A stretch of 64,000 bases of DNA from the NCBI GenBank assembly GCA_028622995.1, contig JAJQJQ010000008.1, positions 6,262,001-6,326,000 on the forward strand, written 5' to 3'. Every line of letters starts with the position of its first letter. The first letter of the stretch is position 1. The notes beneath the pieces were generated by a model. It saw nothing but the letters and a program-made list of their open reading frames with translations, was not told where the DNA came from and did not search any database. Of the stretch, positions 62,802 to 64,000 are shown one piece after another. Both the position numbers and the translations under genes were made by a program. This DNA is from Panagrolaimus kolymaensis (Eukaryota; Nematoda; Chromadorea; Rhabditida; Panagrolaimidae).

Positions 62802-64000
62802 ATGGTAATTGCGCAGCAACAACATCCAACAGGTAATGGAAACCCTTTGGTGGAATCTACTGTTGTTATTGGAAAAGAAGAACTACAAACAAAGAAATCC
62901 CCAGCATCTAAAGAAACTCAACAACATCCTCATGATGATTCAGAAAATGAACATTCAATGGAAAAAGCCGAAGAGATTATTGATGATATTTTAGGTACTT
63001 TTAATTAGTAATTTCATTAATAGTTATTTTATATATTATTTTTTTAGTAAACTCTAGTTCTCTAGATCCATTAAAATCTCATCATAAAAAACAAAATCCA
63101 CTTATCACTGGTTTGGTATCAAAGGAAAAAGCCATTGCGACACATTCCAATCTTGCCGGCTTTAGTCAAGAAAAACAGAAAAAGCTTCGAGAATTGTATG
63201 ATTTTCTTGATGTTAATAATGATGGAACAATTGATATTCGAGATCTCACAGCTGCACTTAAAAAGAAAAGATATTTTCCACCTAAATTAGCCCCAGTATG
63301 TTGTTCATCAAATTTTTGAATCGATTTTAATAATATTGGAATATATATTTCTAGGAAATGTTTGCAAAAATGAGAAGAGAAGATCATTCAACGAACATTG
63401 ATTTCTCAGATTTTTTAAATTATGTTATGGAACATGAAAAAAGACTTGAAGAAATTTTTAATCAACTTGATAAAAATCAAGATGGATTGGTGGATTCTCG
63501 AGAAATGAAAAATTATTTTCATAGTCTTGGCATTCCCATATCAGATCAGAAAGCAAGAATTCTCGTTGAAATGTATGTATGCTTATAATTTCAGCCTGTG
63601 TAAATGATAAATATTTTTTTCAGTATGGATCAAAGTGGAAGTGATAGTGTGGATTTGATAGAATTTAAAGATTTTATGATTCTCTATCCAAGTACTGACC
63701 CTCATGATATTGCTGAATTTTGGCGGCATAATTTGGTAAATCTCTTTTCATTCTTTTGTTTTAACTTTAATAACAAGGCCAAAAATATTTATTGCTTTTT
63801 AACATTTTTACGTCGGCTAAAATCTATTTATTTAAATCTCTTTTAAGCCTAATTAAATAGAACTTTAACTAAATTTTTAATTTTAAGGTAATTGACATTG
63901 GTGAAGACAGCCAAATTCCTGAAGATTTTACTCCACAAGAAATGCAATCAGGTGTATGGTGGAGGCATTTAGTTGCAGGAGGTATTGCTGGATGTATGTC
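62802..64000 (+). CDS. Ca-regulated mitochondrial ATP-Mg/Pi carrier (SCaMC), partial
   Basis: Five exons are visible (62802..62994, 63048..63295, 63355..63572, 63624..63735, 63888 to the edge); the gene runs off the right end. After a polar N-terminus, EF-hand loops appear as DVNNDGTIDIRD, a degenerate hand near REDHSTNIDFSD, DKNQDGLVDSRE and DQSGSDSVDLIE. A linker (IPEDFTPQEMQSGVWWRHL) leads into VAGGIAGCMS, the start of the first mitochondrial-carrier repeat. Four EF-hands joined to an SLC25 body define the SCaMC family (SLC25A23/24/25 type), which exchanges ATP-Mg for phosphate across the inner membrane when cytosolic calcium rises. The transport domain itself is outside the window. The start is the first ATG in frame after a probable acceptor. 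Confidence 0.93.

Overview
This is nuclear DNA from a nematode. It is strongly A+T-rich, and its genes are cut by many short GT-AG introns (often 45-60 bp) with TTTTAG or TTTCAG acceptors. Several start codons sit just after an orphan acceptor, as expected for spliced-leader trans-splicing. The gene content includes a nematode-specific Srh chemoreceptor, a nematode class-2 lipase, and close relatives of VHA-13, NCS-1 and CEH-30/31. The AT bias and large AT-rich gaps would suit a clade IV (Tylenchina-type) worm, but the species cannot be fixed from the window.

Left part (1-12.8 kb): the N-terminus of an AT-hook protein (-), V-ATPase subunit A (-), a divergent SKP1 (-), a RalGPS-type RasGEF with a PH domain (+), CCDC25 (+) and a small type I membrane protein (-). 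Middle (19-34 kb): NCS-1 (+), a small secreted helical protein (+), an Srh GPCR (+), the splicing factor SPF45/RBM17 (-), a class-2 lipase lacking its serine nucleophile (+), two orphan tetraspanin-type last exons (+), a Vma12/TMEM199-like protein (-), and a CS-domain 3-hydroxyacyl-CoA dehydratase (+). Right part (40-64 kb): a BarH-class homeobox gene (+), the HELQ helicase (+), a coiled-coil protein (+), an S6-kinase-like AGC kinase (-), and the start of a calcium-regulated mitochondrial carrier (+), which runs off the window.

The stretch from 50.5 to 55.5 kb differs from everything else. It is a nest of repeats: a GGATCCAAAG-type minisatellite, two small hAT-like elements with exact 8-bp target duplications, a 1.46-kb foldback element with 9-bp duplications and an empty-site paralogue nearby, and a set of GC-rich hairpins, four of which have C-GNA-G triloops.

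The genes do not form a single pathway. Two pairs are divergent and probably share promoters (SKP1/RalGPS and Vma12/HACD). The V-ATPase catalytic subunit and a V-ATPase assembly-factor candidate lie 29 kb apart. The most notable protein-level observations are the S6 kinase with a built-in acidic hydrophobic motif and degenerate TOS motif, and the lipase with Ala in place of the catalytic Ser.
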